A DNA stretch of 64,000 nucleotides from Neobacillus mesonae (GCF_001636315.1 NZ_KV440949.1:2285203-2349202), one strand, 5' to 3'; positions 36,216 to 44,928 are shown, numbered from the stretch's first letter. Translations and numbers: made by a program. The notes: generated by a model from the sequence alone, not told the origin.

Positions 36216-37370
36216 TTAATCCAATACAATAACTTTTACCGTTCTTCGACCCCAGCTGTAAGCTGCTTTCTTGGTTGGGACGAGAATATCGATTTTGTGA
36301 CCTTTGATGGCGCCGCCTGTGTCACCGGCAATCGCCACGCCGTAGCCTTCTACCCAAACCTTACTACCAAGCGGGATGACCCTTGGATCAACCGCAATTA
36401 GCTTCATATTTGGGTTCTTTTTAATATTATAACCGAGCGCTGTAATACTGCCGGAATCATATGGGGTGTAGGCTGTTGCTGACACATACATCTCCTTGCC
36501 GCTATTAGCCTTGCCACCGTCTGATTTAGAATCATTATTTTTTGGAGCAGGGGCAGTCACTGAAGCGACAGCAGGCTTTGGTTGCACCTGGCGTGCTTTT
36601 GCCGCTTCTTGCTCCTGCTTTATTTTTGCCTGAATGTCTTTCATTTGCGATTCGATTCCTGCTTTTTCCTGCTGAACAAGCTTCATTTGCTTCATGATTT
36701 GCTCATATTTTTGTTGCATGGTTGCTAAGACAGCTTGTCTTTTTTGCATGTTTTTGTTGAGCTCCTGCTGCTGGGCAGCAAGGGTGTTTTGTTCTTGTTC
36801 TAACACCTGCTCCTGCTGATCGATTTCTTTTTTGTCATTTTCGATTTGCTGCAGGTCTTCCTTTTGCGCGGTTAGAATGTCTTTGTCCGCGTCCATCAGT
36901 GTTGATGCGGCACTAGCGCGCTGGATGAATTCGGCGATGCTGTCAGACTCAAAAAAGAGGTTGATTAGCATGTTGACCGAATCGTTTTGCTGCAAGGCCA
37001 CTGCCCGCTTTTTCATGATATCCTTACGTGAGAGGATTTTGTCCTCTAAAACCACAATTTCTTCCTTTTTCTTTTCAATCAATGCTTGTACAGCAGCAAT
37101 TTTTTTCTCAGTTGCTGCCATTTGCTCTTGATTTTTCGTGATATAACTATGTATGGATTGCAATTCCTGCTGAATTTTTTCTATTTCTTTATTCACAGCT
37201 TGCTTTTCTTGCTCTTTTTGTTCTACTACTCTTTGTTTTTGCTGCAGCTGTTGCTTCGCATTTTGCAGCGCTTCATTGTCTGTTTGCGCATAAGCGGCGG
37301 TCATCGTCCCCGACGCACACAACAAAACCGTAAGTAATACGAGAATTATACGCTTAATTGTAAGATGCAT
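36216..37370 (-). CDS. Secreted coiled-coil protein with C-terminal 3D domain
   Basis: 384 residues from ATG 37370 (MHLTIKRIILVLLTVLL), with GGAGGGAGAAG upstream. Signal peptide cleaved after AYA (about residue 28). Residues about 30-260 are one long coiled coil (EQKEQEKQAVNKEIEKIQQ …), as in CwlO or PcsB N-termini. A Pro/Ala/Lys linker follows, then a C-terminal 3D domain (about 300-384): ATAYTPYDSGSITALGY, IAVDPRVIPLGSKVWVEG and AGDTGGAIKG with the three Asp of the family. 3D domains resemble lytic transglycosylase MltA folds (YabE, YocH, Rpf-like stationary-phase survival proteins). Probably a peptidoglycan hydrolase active outside the cell. Confidence 0.88.
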   Translation of the reverse strand: MHLTIKRIILVLLTVLLCASGTMTAAYAQTDNEALQNAKQQLQQKQRVVEQKEQEKQAVNKEIEKIQQELQSIHSYITKNQEQMAATEKKIAAVQALIEKKKEEIVVLEDKILSRKDIMKKRAVALQQNDSVNMLINLFFESDSIAEFIQRASAASTLMDADKDILTAQKEDLQQIENDKKEIDQQEQVLEQEQNTLAAQQQELNKNMQKRQAVLATMQQKYEQIMKQMKLVQQEKAGIESQMKDIQAKIKQEQEAAKARQVQPKPAVASVTAPAPKNNDSKSDGGKANSGKEMYVSATAYTPYDSGSITALGYNIKKNPNMKLIAVDPRVIPLGSKVWVEGYGVAIAGDTGGAIKGHKIDILVPTKKAAYSWGRRTVKVIVLD

Positions 37371-37483
37371 ACACTTCTCCCTCCTTATTAGTCTAGTTAT
37401 AACAGAACAATATGCCAGCAATGTTACAAAAATATTAAAAACCCATCACATTTTGTCATAATAGGGCTGTCATTATGGTGTCT

Positions 37484-37612
37484 TTTAGGGGTGTCAGGCA
37501 CCACAAAAAGACACCATTCCACCCCACGTGTACATTATGGGGAATTGTGGAATTTGGTGCCTGACACCATAGAAACACAGGATTCCATCTCAGGTGGACA
37601 CTTTGGCGTTTT
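37484..37612. repeat. REP-like element, nearly complete
   Basis: GGTGTCAGGCACC at 37490-37502 and GGTGCCTGACACC at 37556-37568, inverted, with AGACACCATTCCACCCC between them and a second TTCCATCT…GGTGGAC after. This copy is closest to the one inside ywqA. It lies in the 340-bp gap before the minus-strand gene starting at 37370. Confidence 0.8.
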
Positions 37613-37658
37613 CCATCATAACCTGATCCCCCTTCTTCTTATTGTCTTTCATCTAATA

Positions 37659-37695
37659 CAAAAAGGTTCCGCCCTTTGGTTTTGGGTGGAACCTT
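37659..37695 (-). terminator. Rho-independent terminator
   Basis: Stem AAGGTTCC..CCC / GGG..GGAACCTT, then TTTTTG on the minus strand. Confidence 0.8.
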
Positions 37696-37710
37696 GTAAC
37701 GGCTTTTCTA

Positions 37711-38124
37711 TTACTTGTTTTCGTCTTGTGTTAGTTTTTTGGCTTCTGCTAGTAGTCTCGTTTTTTCCTTTTTGATTGGGCAGGTTTTTCCCTTTGGCAT
37801 ATGGACAATGTAACTAACCATTGTCCCCTGCTTGAATAATAGGCTCTTGAAGGCGTCGGTAACCTCTTCCTCTGTTAGCTCGCTGCCTTCCATCACAATC
37901 TGATGTTTCTGGTTATCCCAGTTAAAATGAATGTTATGATCTCGTAGGTTGAATGTAAAATTTGCTGAAGGAAGCGGAATACTTTGATAGCGGAGCTCCC
38001 CCGCTTTCATTGTTTGCGGTGACTGATGCGTCAGTAGAATGGCGTCATAGAAGTCTGGTTTTCTTGTAATTTCCCATTCGCGTTCTCCAATTCTTTTACC
38101 GATGAAAAATAATGTACCCTCCAT
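37711..38124 (-). CDS. Hypothetical protein
   Basis: 137 residues from ATG 38124 (MEGTLFFIGKRIGEREWEITRKPDF), with GGGGGAG just upstream. No transmembrane segment; a mixed alpha/beta composition with GSELTEEEVTDAFKSLL and a basic tail PKGKTCPIKKEKTRLLAEAKKL. I do not recognise the family. Divergent from the XRE regulator with about 200 bp between. Confidence 0.65.
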   Translation of the reverse strand: MEGTLFFIGKRIGEREWEITRKPDFYDAILLTHQSPQTMKAGELRYQSIPLPSANFTFNLRDHNIHFNWDNQKHQIVMEGSELTEEEVTDAFKSLLFKQGTMVSYIVHMPKGKTCPIKKEKTRLLAEAKKLTQDENK

Positions 38125-38324
38125 AAAACTCCCCCACAAGTGACAAAATGTTACAACACCGTCAATAATTCGATATTATTCTTCAATATCCTTTATATTT
38201 CCCCGGCAATTTTCCCAAGTGTGCACAACTTCCACATTCATCGCTGTGCATATCATGCACAAACACCCTCTAAGGTATCGTTTCCCGTTAAGTTAAGGAC
38301 AGGAAAGTTGAAATGGCGGTGTAA

Positions 38325-38741
38325 ATGATGTCAATAGCGAAAAAATTGCGCATGCTTCGCGACAAACAAAACTGGTCCCAGGAGACTCTTTCAAAAATTA
38401 TTAACATGGATCGCTCAACGATTAGCCGATATGAAACAGGTAGAATTATTCCGAATGATGAAACGCTGCAAAAATTTGCAGAAGTGTATAAAGTAGATAA
38501 AGATTTTTTTAAAACTAACAGAGGCTTTGAAGAGCCTGCCCCTAATCCCAGCGGTTTTATGATGAAGGAAGGTCCCGTGGATCCCGACCTTGTGATGATT
38601 CACCAGCTGCTTGAAGATCAAGCAGACCTGAAAAAGGCTCTGATCGAACTGCATCTAATGGCACCGAAACGCAAAGCCTTTTTCTCCCATGCCATTGTGA
38701 ATTTTATTAAGTTGAATAATATACATAAGGAAAAAATGTAA
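38325..38741 (+). CDS. XRE-family transcriptional regulator
   Basis: 138 residues. The N-terminal HTH_3 domain spans residues 5-60: LRMLRDKQNWSQETLSKIINMDRSTISRYETGR. The C-terminal half (DQADLKKALIELHLMAPKRKAFFSHAIVNFI) is helical, likely for multimerisation. Typical SinR/Xre-like size. A strong terminator follows. Target genes unknown; the divergent hypothetical gene is one candidate. Confidence 0.85.
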   Translation: MMSIAKKLRMLRDKQNWSQETLSKIINMDRSTISRYETGRIIPNDETLQKFAEVYKVDKDFFKTNRGFEEPAPNPSGFMMKEGPVDPDLVMIHQLLEDQADLKKALIELHLMAPKRKAFFSHAIVNFIKLNNIHKEKM

Positions 38742-38763
38742 CCCTTCAAAAAGCCATTTAAAC

Positions 38764-38802
38764 ACGAAGAAGCCGCTGACATGAGTTCAGCGGCTTCTTT
38801 TT
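38764..38802 (+). terminator. Rho-independent terminator
   Basis: Perfect stem GAAGAAGCCGCTGA / TCAGCGGCTTCTTT with a 7-base loop, then T-rich tail. Confidence 0.88.
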
Positions 38803-38915
38803 AAAAAAACAGGGGGGTTTTAGTACAAGTATATCCAGCCAGCGGATTTTTAAACATGGATTGAATTATTTCTCCACAAAGATTTATAAAAGCAGTCGGC
38901 TGGCCCTTGCTGCTC

Positions 38916-38948
38916 AAAAAAAAATCCCGGCAAAACGCTGCCGGAACG
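38916..38948 (-). terminator. Terminator of ssbB unit
   Basis: Minus strand: stem TTCCGGCA / TGCCGGGA followed by nine T; ends the ssbB-small protein unit. Confidence 0.85.
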
Positions 38949-39030
38949 GTAAGTTTGGGGAATCTTGCGGGGACGGAGTTGATTTTCTTTTTCAATAGAA
39001 GACAGGTTAGATAGGAATCAGAGCTCGCGT

Positions 39031-39255
39031 TCACGAATGATGCAGGACCTTTTCATGCCGTTTGTGCGGACGTGCTCCGTAAATTTTGACCGGGCCTCGT
39101 TCCCTGAGCTCAATTTGATGCTCCCTGACAATCCATTCCAGCTGGCTGACGCGCTTTTGCAGGCTGTCGACATTTTTATTGGCTTTTCCAACCATTTTAA
39201 TTAAGCTCTCCAGCAGCTGCTCCAGGTTGTCGGATTCCTTTTCGTTAAAATGCAA
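39031..39255 (-). CDS. Small coiled-coil protein coupled to ssbB
   Basis: 74 residues. Start set at TTG 39255 (TTGCATTTTAACGAA), with GGAG 7 bases upstream; its first 11 bases overlap the end of ssbB, so translation is probably coupled. A coiled coil (DNLEQLLESLIKMVGKANKNV and SLQKRVSQLEWIVREHQIEL) and a basic His-rich tail are visible. Family not recognised; position beside ssbB suggests a helper role, by inference only. Confidence 0.65.
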   Translation of the reverse strand: MHFNEKESDNLEQLLESLIKMVGKANKNVDSLQKRVSQLEWIVREHQIELRERGPVKIYGARPHKRHEKVLHHS

Positions 39256-39955
39256 GCTCCCTCTCCTCCTTCTGCTGATCGGCAGCAGCGGCATGCCATT
39301 CGGTCACTGTTACACTTGACTGCGGTTCCGCTGGTATATGCTGGTCACCTGGAAAAACAGTCGTGTCATTCATGTGCCGATTAGCGTCGCTGGGAGACCT
39401 TGCCACAGCTGATTGGTCAAGACCGCCGCCATTTGAGATAGCCACACCTGTATCACGAGGATCAGCAGGCGATGAAACTGCACTTGCACTGCGGGAATCC
39501 TCATGCCGTACAGCTGAACCGGCATTCCCACCCGCATAACCAGTATTCCCTTCCGCTGAACCGGCAATAGATTCCGCCGCACGGTTGTATTGATGAGCGG
39601 AACTGCCCTTGGATTCCGACGCAGCTGCACGCGGTTTGGGTGTACTCAGGAAACGCACCGTTTCGGCAATGACCTCTGTGACATAAGTCCTTTTTCCTTC
39701 CCGGTTGTCGTAATGGCGGGTATGCAGCCTGCCCGTGATCCCAATGAGCGCTCCTTTTCGACAATAGTGGCAAGTGTTCTCCGCCGCCTTCCGCCACAAG
39801 GTGCACTGGACAAAATCCGTGTCGATCTCGCCATTATGGTTGCGAAAATTGCGATTTACAGCTAATGTGATTTGTGTCACCGATGTTCCGTCCGGTGTCG
39901 ATTTCAGTTCCGGATCCTTCGTTAATCTGCCAACAAGCGTCACTTGATTTATCAA
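39245..39955 (-). CDS. ssbB: Single-stranded DNA-binding protein, SsbB type with long tail
   Basis: 236 residues starting at TTG 39955 (TTGATAAATCAAGTG), with AAAAGGAG 8 bases upstream; the start fits the OB-fold beginning INQVTLVGRLTKDPEL. Residues 1-112 are the OB-fold domain: aromatic and basic residues for ssDNA (VNRNFRNHNGE, VQCTLWRKAAEN, GRLHTRHYDNREGKRTYVTE). Residues about 115-230 are a Ser/Ala/Gly/Asp-rich, probably disordered linker. The end EERELAF is not the usual acidic DDDLPF tip. In B. subtilis SsbB is much shorter and serves competence. Neighbourhood (ywpF divergent) matches the ywpH/ssbB locus. Confidence 0.85.
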   Translation of the reverse strand: MINQVTLVGRLTKDPELKSTPDGTSVTQITLAVNRNFRNHNGEIDTDFVQCTLWRKAAENTCHYCRKGALIGITGRLHTRHYDNREGKRTYVTEVIAETVRFLSTPKPRAAASESKGSSAHQYNRAAESIAGSAEGNTGYAGGNAGSAVRHEDSRSASAVSSPADPRDTGVAISNGGGLDQSAVARSPSDANRHMNDTTVFPGDQHIPAEPQSSVTVTEWHAAAADQQKEERELAF

Positions 39956-40201
39956 AATTTCAACTCCTTTTCCGTTTGATACTCTCATCATAGTCCTGCT
40001 GCTGGAGGCTTGTAAAACTGAGATAATGGCCGTATCAACAGTCGAATTGTCACGAAAAAGGGCCTATCAAAGGGGCTTTTGTAAAATTTTGCGGAAATTG
40101 ATCCGCGAATGAGGGTTTTTCCCATATGACCAAAAGATTTTTCGACATTCGCTTTTAAGTGACATATGTTATAATTAGGAAAAACAGATTGGAGGGCGTC
40201 G

Positions 40202-40630
40202 ATGAAAACATTTAAATTGTTCTCGTTGGATGTTATAGAGGATGATCAGTCAATTGAAGTTCCATTGGTCGACGGGCTTGTGCTCAACAAGGAGGACGAA
40301 CATTACACCTGGCTGCTTGAGGCCTACACCGATTTAAATATGTACGATTTTTTCAACAAAATTCATAGCGAAAAGCGCGAAATTATTGTCGAAGCCAAGA
40401 TTACGAAACCAGAAAATGCCCCTGCTTATTTTCAAACAAAGATTTGCTCTCTGCTCAAATTCGAACATCACATCAGTATCCTATTAGAGGGTCATCTTCG
40501 CCGCAATAAAAGCGACTACTCCGAGCTGCTGCTCGACAACCTGCTCCAAAAAGGCCTAGAGGGTCAAGCCCTGCTCGACGAATTCAAAGAAAAAATGAAA
40601 AGCAAACCAAAGCTCAAAGTCAAAAATTAA
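40202..40630 (+). CDS. ywpF: YwpF-like protein
   Basis: 142 residues, ATG 40202 with TTGGAGG upstream. Begins MKTFKLFSLDVIEDDQSIEVPLVDGLVLNKED and has LLEAYTDLNMYDFFNKIH, KAGS-free but EAKITKPENAPAYFQTKI. This matches the small YwpF family near ssbB (ywpH) in Bacillus genomes. It is cytoplasmic; role unknown. Divergent from ssbB with 245 bp between. Confidence 0.82.
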   Translation: MKTFKLFSLDVIEDDQSIEVPLVDGLVLNKEDEHYTWLLEAYTDLNMYDFFNKIHSEKREIIVEAKITKPENAPAYFQTKICSLLKFEHHISILLEGHLRRNKSDYSELLLDNLLQKGLEGQALLDEFKEKMKSKPKLKVKN

Positions 40631-40650
40631 TTTATGAATGCACAAGTGGT

Positions 40651-40706
40651 GCACGGGGACGGTTCTTTTGCTTCATTCTATGAAGCGCAAGAACCGTCCC
40701 CGTGTT
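40651..40706. repeat. Complete REP-like palindrome (GGGGACGGTTCTT)
   Basis: ACGGGGACGGTTCTT at the left arm and AAGAACCGTCCCCGT at the right, enclosing GCTTCATTCTATGAAGC; stem about 24 bp. It follows ywpF and is followed by T-runs, so it may act as terminator. Confidence 0.85.
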
Positions 40707-40789
40707 TTTTCGCCATTTTTTGTTGATTTTTTTTTGTCGTTTTGGAGATAATAAAATAGTCAATTTTTGCCAAGAAGGGAGGGATTTTG

Positions 40790-41044
40790 ATGAAAGGTGG
40801 ACTTGGTTTAGTTATTTCTGTCGTAATTGCGATTTATTTAGCAATTGATGCACCGAAGCATAATAAACGCTCATGGCTTTGGGCCATCTTAGGGCTTTTC
40901 TTTGGGCCAATTGCTCTAGGGATTTATTTAATCCAGACAGGCCGCAAAGTATTAGGCTGGATCATTCTAGTCGTTGTAGGACTTCTTTATATTTTTCTTA
41001 TATTTCTTTTTATCGCGGCTATCTTCCTTCTTCAGGGGATGTAA
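40790..41044 (+). CDS. Small membrane protein
   Basis: 84 residues from ATG 40790, with GGGAGGG 6 bases upstream. Three hydrophobic helices (about 4-22, 30-50, 58-82), separated by short basic loops (APKHNKRS, QTGRK). The DUF/family is not named here; such proteins resemble Pro-less phage-shock-like TM proteins only in size. Function unknown. Confidence 0.7.
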   Translation: MKGGLGLVISVVIAIYLAIDAPKHNKRSWLWAILGLFFGPIALGIYLIQTGRKVLGWIILVVVGLLYIFLIFLFIAAIFLLQGM

Positions 41045-41057
41045 GCAGGGCATGATA

Positions 41058-41110
41058 CATGGGGACGGTTCTCTTGCTTCATTCCATGAAGCGCAAGAAC
41101 CGTCCCCGGT
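41058..41110. repeat. Complete REP-like palindrome (GGGGACGGTTCTC)
   Basis: GGGGACGGTTCTCTTGCTTC and its complement GAAGCGCAAGAACCGTCCCC around ATTCCAT. Lies between convergent genes ending at 41044 and 41120 and is likely their shared terminator. Confidence 0.85.
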
Positions 41111-41119
41111 GTTTTATTC

Positions 41120-41470
41120 TTATTCGTCTTTGTTGTCCCGATCGTTGCGGTCGATATCATCCTCGATGATGTCTTCCTGCTTAGTGTTTCTGTCTTTCAT
41201 CGGGTCCTTGTCGGTGTCTGTATTTTTGTCCTCAGAAGTCGGATAGTGATCGTTACCGTTTATAACGTCGTTTTGATCATTTGGCGTAAGATCATTATTG
41301 TCATTACCCGGTGTTAGATCGTTTCTGTTATTGCCCGGTACCAAATCATTGTTGCGGTCATTAACAGCCGGAGGCGGCGGATTCTGTCTGTTATTATCAT
41401 TATTACAGCCCACTAACAAAACTCCGGAAAGCACAGAACCAGCAAGCATCAATAACAACTTTCTCTTCAT
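41120..41470 (-). CDS. Asn/Asp-rich lipoprotein
   Basis: 116 residues from ATG 41470, AAAGGAGC upstream. Lipoprotein signal MKRKLLLMLAGSVLSGVLLVGC, lipobox Cys at residue 22. The mature part is almost entirely low complexity: Asn, Asp, Pro (NDLTPGNDNNDLTPNDQND). No enzymatic motif. Lipid-anchored on the outer face; possibly a spore- or envelope-associated acidic protein. Function unknown. Confidence 0.75.
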   Translation of the reverse strand: MKRKLLLMLAGSVLSGVLLVGCNNDNNRQNPPPPAVNDRNNDLVPGNNRNDLTPGNDNNDLTPNDQNDVINGNDHYPTSEDKNTDTDKDPMKDRNTKQEDIIEDDIDRNDRDNKDE

Positions 41471-41557
41471 AGGAAAAGCTCCTTTCAAGTGGTTTTTTAC
41501 AATTTTATCTTCCCCCTCAACACCAAAAATGTTGCTAGCACTTTTTAACAATCGAAA

Positions 41558-41652
41558 TTGGTGTCAGATGGCCATGTGAAAACTTCACATACTGTCCACG
41601 GTGGGTGGAATCGTGTCCACAAAGGGTGTCAGGCACCATGTGAATTTTTCAC
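41558..41652. repeat. REP-like element (GGTGTCAGGCACC family)
   Basis: GTGTCAGATGGCCATGTGAAAAC (degenerate), ACTGTCCACGGTGGGTGGAA and GGTGTCAGGCACCATGTGAA. Orientation of parts is direct. Just upstream of the ATL gene. Confidence 0.75.
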
Positions 41653-41703
41653 AATTGTTATATAATGTTTGTACGTTGTTTAGAAAGGAAATGAAGTTGT
41701 ATT

Positions 41704-42018
41704 GTGACGCCTTTTACTGAGAAAGTTATTGGTATTATTCGGAGTATTCCTGCTGGAAGGGTGATGACTTATGGGCAGATCGCTAAGCTGGCGGGAAGTC
41801 CGCGTGCGGCGCGCCAGGTTGTGCGTATTCTTCATTCGATGAGCCGTGCTTATAAGCTTCCATGGCACCGGGTTGTGAATGCCAAAGGAGCTATCGCCAT
41901 CCAAGACGATGAGTCCTACAACGAGCAATGGATGTCGCTTGAAGCGGAAGGCGTACTGGTAGGGCTTCATGGGGTGATTGATTTGAAAAAGTATTTGTGG
42001 GAACCTGATGGGGAATGA
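41704..42018 (+). CDS. Alkyltransferase-like protein (ATL), MGMT family
   Basis: 104 residues, GTG start at 41704. It is the DNA-binding domain of O6-alkylguanine-DNA alkyltransferases: EKVIGIIRSIPAGRVMTYGQIAKLAG, RQVVRILHSM, and PWHRVVNAKG in place of the reactive PCHRV. Cys replaced by Trp means no alkyl transfer; ATLs bind O6-alkylguanine lesions and hand them to nucleotide excision repair. The ribosome site (AAAGGAAATGAAG) is distant from GTG, so the exact start is uncertain. Confidence 0.9.
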   Translation: MTPFTEKVIGIIRSIPAGRVMTYGQIAKLAGSPRAARQVVRILHSMSRAYKLPWHRVVNAKGAIAIQDDESYNEQWMSLEAEGVLVGLHGVIDLKKYLWEPDGE

Positions 42019-42084
42019 TAATTGGAGGTTAGCTTATTGGATTAGGAGGACGGCAATCCGGTTAAATGTCCAAGGGGCCGTTTC

Positions 42085-42632
42085 GTAGGAAGATCCTTTT
42101 TATGGGCCTCTACGTGACCGCACTTCCCTTTTTTACTGAGTCAAAGTCACGTAGTAACCTTCTACGTGACCGTACTTCCTTTTTTCCCTGCTCTAAAGTC
42201 ACGTAGAAACCCTATACGCGACCGTACCTCCCTTTTTTTCTGCTCTAAAGTCACGTAGAAACCCTATACACGACCTTACCTCCCTTTTTTTCTGCTCTAA
42301 AGTCACGTAGAAACCCTCTACGTGACCTTACCTCCCTTTTTTTCTGCTCTAAAGTCACGTAGAAACCCTCTACGTGACCGTACTTTCCTTTTTTCCTGCT
42401 CTAAAGTCACGTAGAACTTCTCTACGTGACCGAATTTCCCTTTTTCCCTGCTCCAAAGTCACGTAGAACTCCTCTACGTGACCTTACCTCCCTTTTTTCC
42501 TTGCCCAAAAGGCACGTTGAAACCCTCTACAAGACCAAACCACTCTTTTTCCTTGCTCCAAAGTCACGTAGAAACCCTCTACAAGACCAAACCACTCTTT
42601 TTCTTCCCCAACAGGTACATAAAACCATCTCC
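42085..42632. repeat. Array D: about ten 52-bp tandem units
   Basis: AGTCACGTAG-like unit starts at 42145, 42197, 42249, 42301, 42353, 42405, 42457, then 42510 (53 bp) and 42562, with degenerate flanking units near 42093 and 42614. Dyad: GTCACGTAGA - AACCC - TCTACGTGAC (10-bp arms, 5-base loop); spacer CTTACCTCCCTTTTTTTCTG-like. Lies in a convergent gap (ATL and pbpC), past the stop codons. Confidence 0.96.
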
Positions 42633-42683
42633 GCTTACCACAATAGACCCGAAACGACCCAACCTCCAAGATCCCACCAACCA

Positions 42684-42724
42684 CAAAAAAACAACACCCG
42701 CCAAATAAGCAGGTGTCATTTTTC
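42684..42724 (-). terminator. Terminator of pbpC-like gene
   Basis: Minus strand: GACACCTGC / GGCGGGTGT stem with a 6-base loop, then TTTTTTT. Confidence 0.82.
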
Positions 42725-42731
42725 AAAAATC

Positions 42732-44723
42732 CTATTTCCATTTTGTATAAATGTTCTTCACTTTTTTCACCGGAATCGAAGAGCCGCCGCGCTTTTGGAC
42801 GTCCTCAATCATCATCCCGATCATTAAGTCCGGTTTTTTATAATTGTAGCCAACAAACCAGCCAAGCTCTGTGCCGGTTTCACCCTGCTTCTGCTTGATT
42901 TCCGCGGTTCCGGTTTTTCCAGCAAGAGAGTAATCCTTCATTTCCGCGGCATGGGCGGTCCCGTGCACATCACCGACAACCTTCCGCAAATCGGCTGAAA
43001 TTAATGCAGCGTGATCCCTGGAAACAACGCCTTCCTGCATGACCTGGCCTTGCTTGTCATCCGCCAATAAAATCGGCTTTATCATATTGCCACTGTTAAC
43101 AAATGGCGTATAGGAAGCCAGCAAATGCACGATACTCATCTGAATCTGCCCTTGGCCGTAGCCGGAATCAGCTAGCGCAATCTCGCTGCCAAGTCCGCCA
43201 ATTTTAGACGTCTCCAGAGGGTAAGCATAATCCAGCTCGCTTTCAAAGCCGAATTTTTTCAAGCCAGCTGTAAAACCATCTTTACCTATTTTTAAAGCGG
43301 CTTGGGCATAATAAATATTATCCGAGTAGACGAGTGATTTTTCTAGGTTGATCGGGCTGCCGACGTGAACGCGGGTGACGTAGTAGCCGCCCCATGACTT
43401 GTCTTTTTGCCACTGTTTCCCTTCTATGTTCACACCTTCGTCTGGTTTAATCGCGCCGCTCTCAAGGCCGATTGCCGCGGTGATCGGCTTCATCACCGAG
43501 CCTGGCGCAAACACTTGGCTGAAGCGCGTCAACAACGGCTTTTTCTTATCATCCTGGAGCTTCTTCCATTCGTCGGTCGAAAACCCTAACATGGCCTGAT
43601 TTGGATCAAATGACGGACTCGACACGAGTGCCAGCGTCTCGCCGGTCATCGGGTTCATCGCTGAGGCGGTCCCGGCTTCCTTGCCCATTTCGTCAAAAAT
43701 AGCAACCTGCAAATCGGCATCGATGGTCAGCTTGATGTCCTTCCCGTCCTCAACCGGTTTTTCGGCCAGCACTTCCTCGCTGCCATCCGCTTTTTTAATG
43801 GAGATTTTGACACCGGTTGTGCCCTTCAGCTGTTCATCAAACACCTGCTCAAGGCCGCGGACACCTACCACATCGTTCGCCGTGTAGCCCTTGTCCTTTA
43901 GTTTTTCCAGCCTTTCCGCGGTAATCGGACCGACGTAGCCAACCAGCTGCGCCGCCGCTTGTCCGTACGGATAGACGCGGGCTTCAACTTTGCGGGTCTG
44001 CACCGGCTCGAGAGCTACCAGCTGGGCCACGCGCTCCTTGTCATCCATGGAGACCTTTTTCAGCGGGACAAACATCCCTTCCTGCACCCAGCTTGCGCCG
44101 ACCGCTTTGTTGATCTGGTCAGGGGACATTTTTAACAGCTTCGACAGCGGCTCGAGAACTGAGTTGTCCAGTTTCCCGGCGACGACACCGACTTCGTATA
44201 CCTGACCGTTTGCCGCTAAGCTGTTGCCAAAGCGGTCAAGGATTTCCCCGCGTTTCGGCGTGACCGTATTCAGGCTGATCTTGTCGCCTTCTTTTAGCTG
44301 TGGAAAAATAAATCCTGTATTCCAATCGACATACCAGTTTTTCTTATCGTTCTTTTCTTCCTTCTTGAGATTAGCTTTGTAGGTAAATGATATAGGTCCT
44401 CCGACGCTATTCATATCAACGGTAAAAGAATATTGGGCTTTGTCGTTATCGCCCTGTTTGTCATCTTTTGGCTTCTTGAAGTGAATCTTGAGATCGGAAA
44501 TCTCTAAATCATCGTAAATTTTCTCATAACGGCTTGTAAAATCCTCTTTTGAGATTTTCTTTTTTGCACTATTGGAAAGATAATCATACATCTTATCAAA
44601 CTTCTGCTTATTCCATAAATCTATGTACTCCGCAAACCGATCCTGCGGCTGCGGCTCCTTACTGCAGCCCGCAAACACTACAACCAGAATCACCGCCAGC
44701 AGCACCCCAACAAACTTCTTCAT
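42732..44723 (-). CDS. pbpC: Class B penicillin-binding protein (PBP3/PbpC type)
   Basis: 663 residues; peptidoglycan transpeptidase anchored as a lipoprotein (MKKFVGVLLAVILVVVFAGC, Cys at residue 20). Order: MecA_N/NTF2-like domain (about 25-140), PBP dimer domain (about 160-330), transpeptidase domain (about 350-655). Active-site motifs: SVMK in FAPGSVMKPI, SDN in LVYSDNIYYA, and KTG in LAGKTGTAE. The domain layout and length match B. subtilis PbpC and low-affinity PBPs of Gram-positives. Monocistronic with its own terminator. Confidence 0.92.
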   Translation of the reverse strand: MKKFVGVLLAVILVVVFAGCSKEPQPQDRFAEYIDLWNKQKFDKMYDYLSNSAKKKISKEDFTSRYEKIYDDLEISDLKIHFKKPKDDKQGDNDKAQYSFTVDMNSVGGPISFTYKANLKKEEKNDKKNWYVDWNTGFIFPQLKEGDKISLNTVTPKRGEILDRFGNSLAANGQVYEVGVVAGKLDNSVLEPLSKLLKMSPDQINKAVGASWVQEGMFVPLKKVSMDDKERVAQLVALEPVQTRKVEARVYPYGQAAAQLVGYVGPITAERLEKLKDKGYTANDVVGVRGLEQVFDEQLKGTTGVKISIKKADGSEEVLAEKPVEDGKDIKLTIDADLQVAIFDEMGKEAGTASAMNPMTGETLALVSSPSFDPNQAMLGFSTDEWKKLQDDKKKPLLTRFSQVFAPGSVMKPITAAIGLESGAIKPDEGVNIEGKQWQKDKSWGGYYVTRVHVGSPINLEKSLVYSDNIYYAQAALKIGKDGFTAGLKKFGFESELDYAYPLETSKIGGLGSEIALADSGYGQGQIQMSIVHLLASYTPFVNSGNMIKPILLADDKQGQVMQEGVVSRDHAALISADLRKVVGDVHGTAHAAEMKDYSLAGKTGTAEIKQKQGETGTELGWFVGYNYKKPDLMIGMMIEDVQKRGGSSIPVKKVKNIYTKWK

Positions 44724-44780
44724 CGCATAACCCCCTCAAAAACCTTGGATATTCCCATTTTAACACAAAGGACATTGACA

Positions 44781-44928
44781 GTTAGTGTCAGGCACCATTT
44801 CCCATTATATTTCCCAAGCATGTGTCACAAGTCGGTGTCAGGCACCATGTGAAAACTTCACAAACTGTCCGTGGTGGGTGGAATCGTGTCCACAGTTGGT
44901 GTCAGGCACCATTTCCTATTTTATTTCC
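44781..44928. repeat. REP-like element cluster (three GGTGTCAGGCACC cores)
   Basis: TGTCAGGCACCATTTCC at 44785, GGTGTCAGGCACCATGTG at 44834 and GGTGTCAGGCACCATTTCC at 44898, with ACTGTCC…GGTGGGTGGAA between the last two. All cores point the same way. Confidence 0.8.

Noticed and set aside
38801..39034. 77-residue minus-strand frame
   Set aside because: Runs over two terminators of neighbouring genes and lacks a start context.
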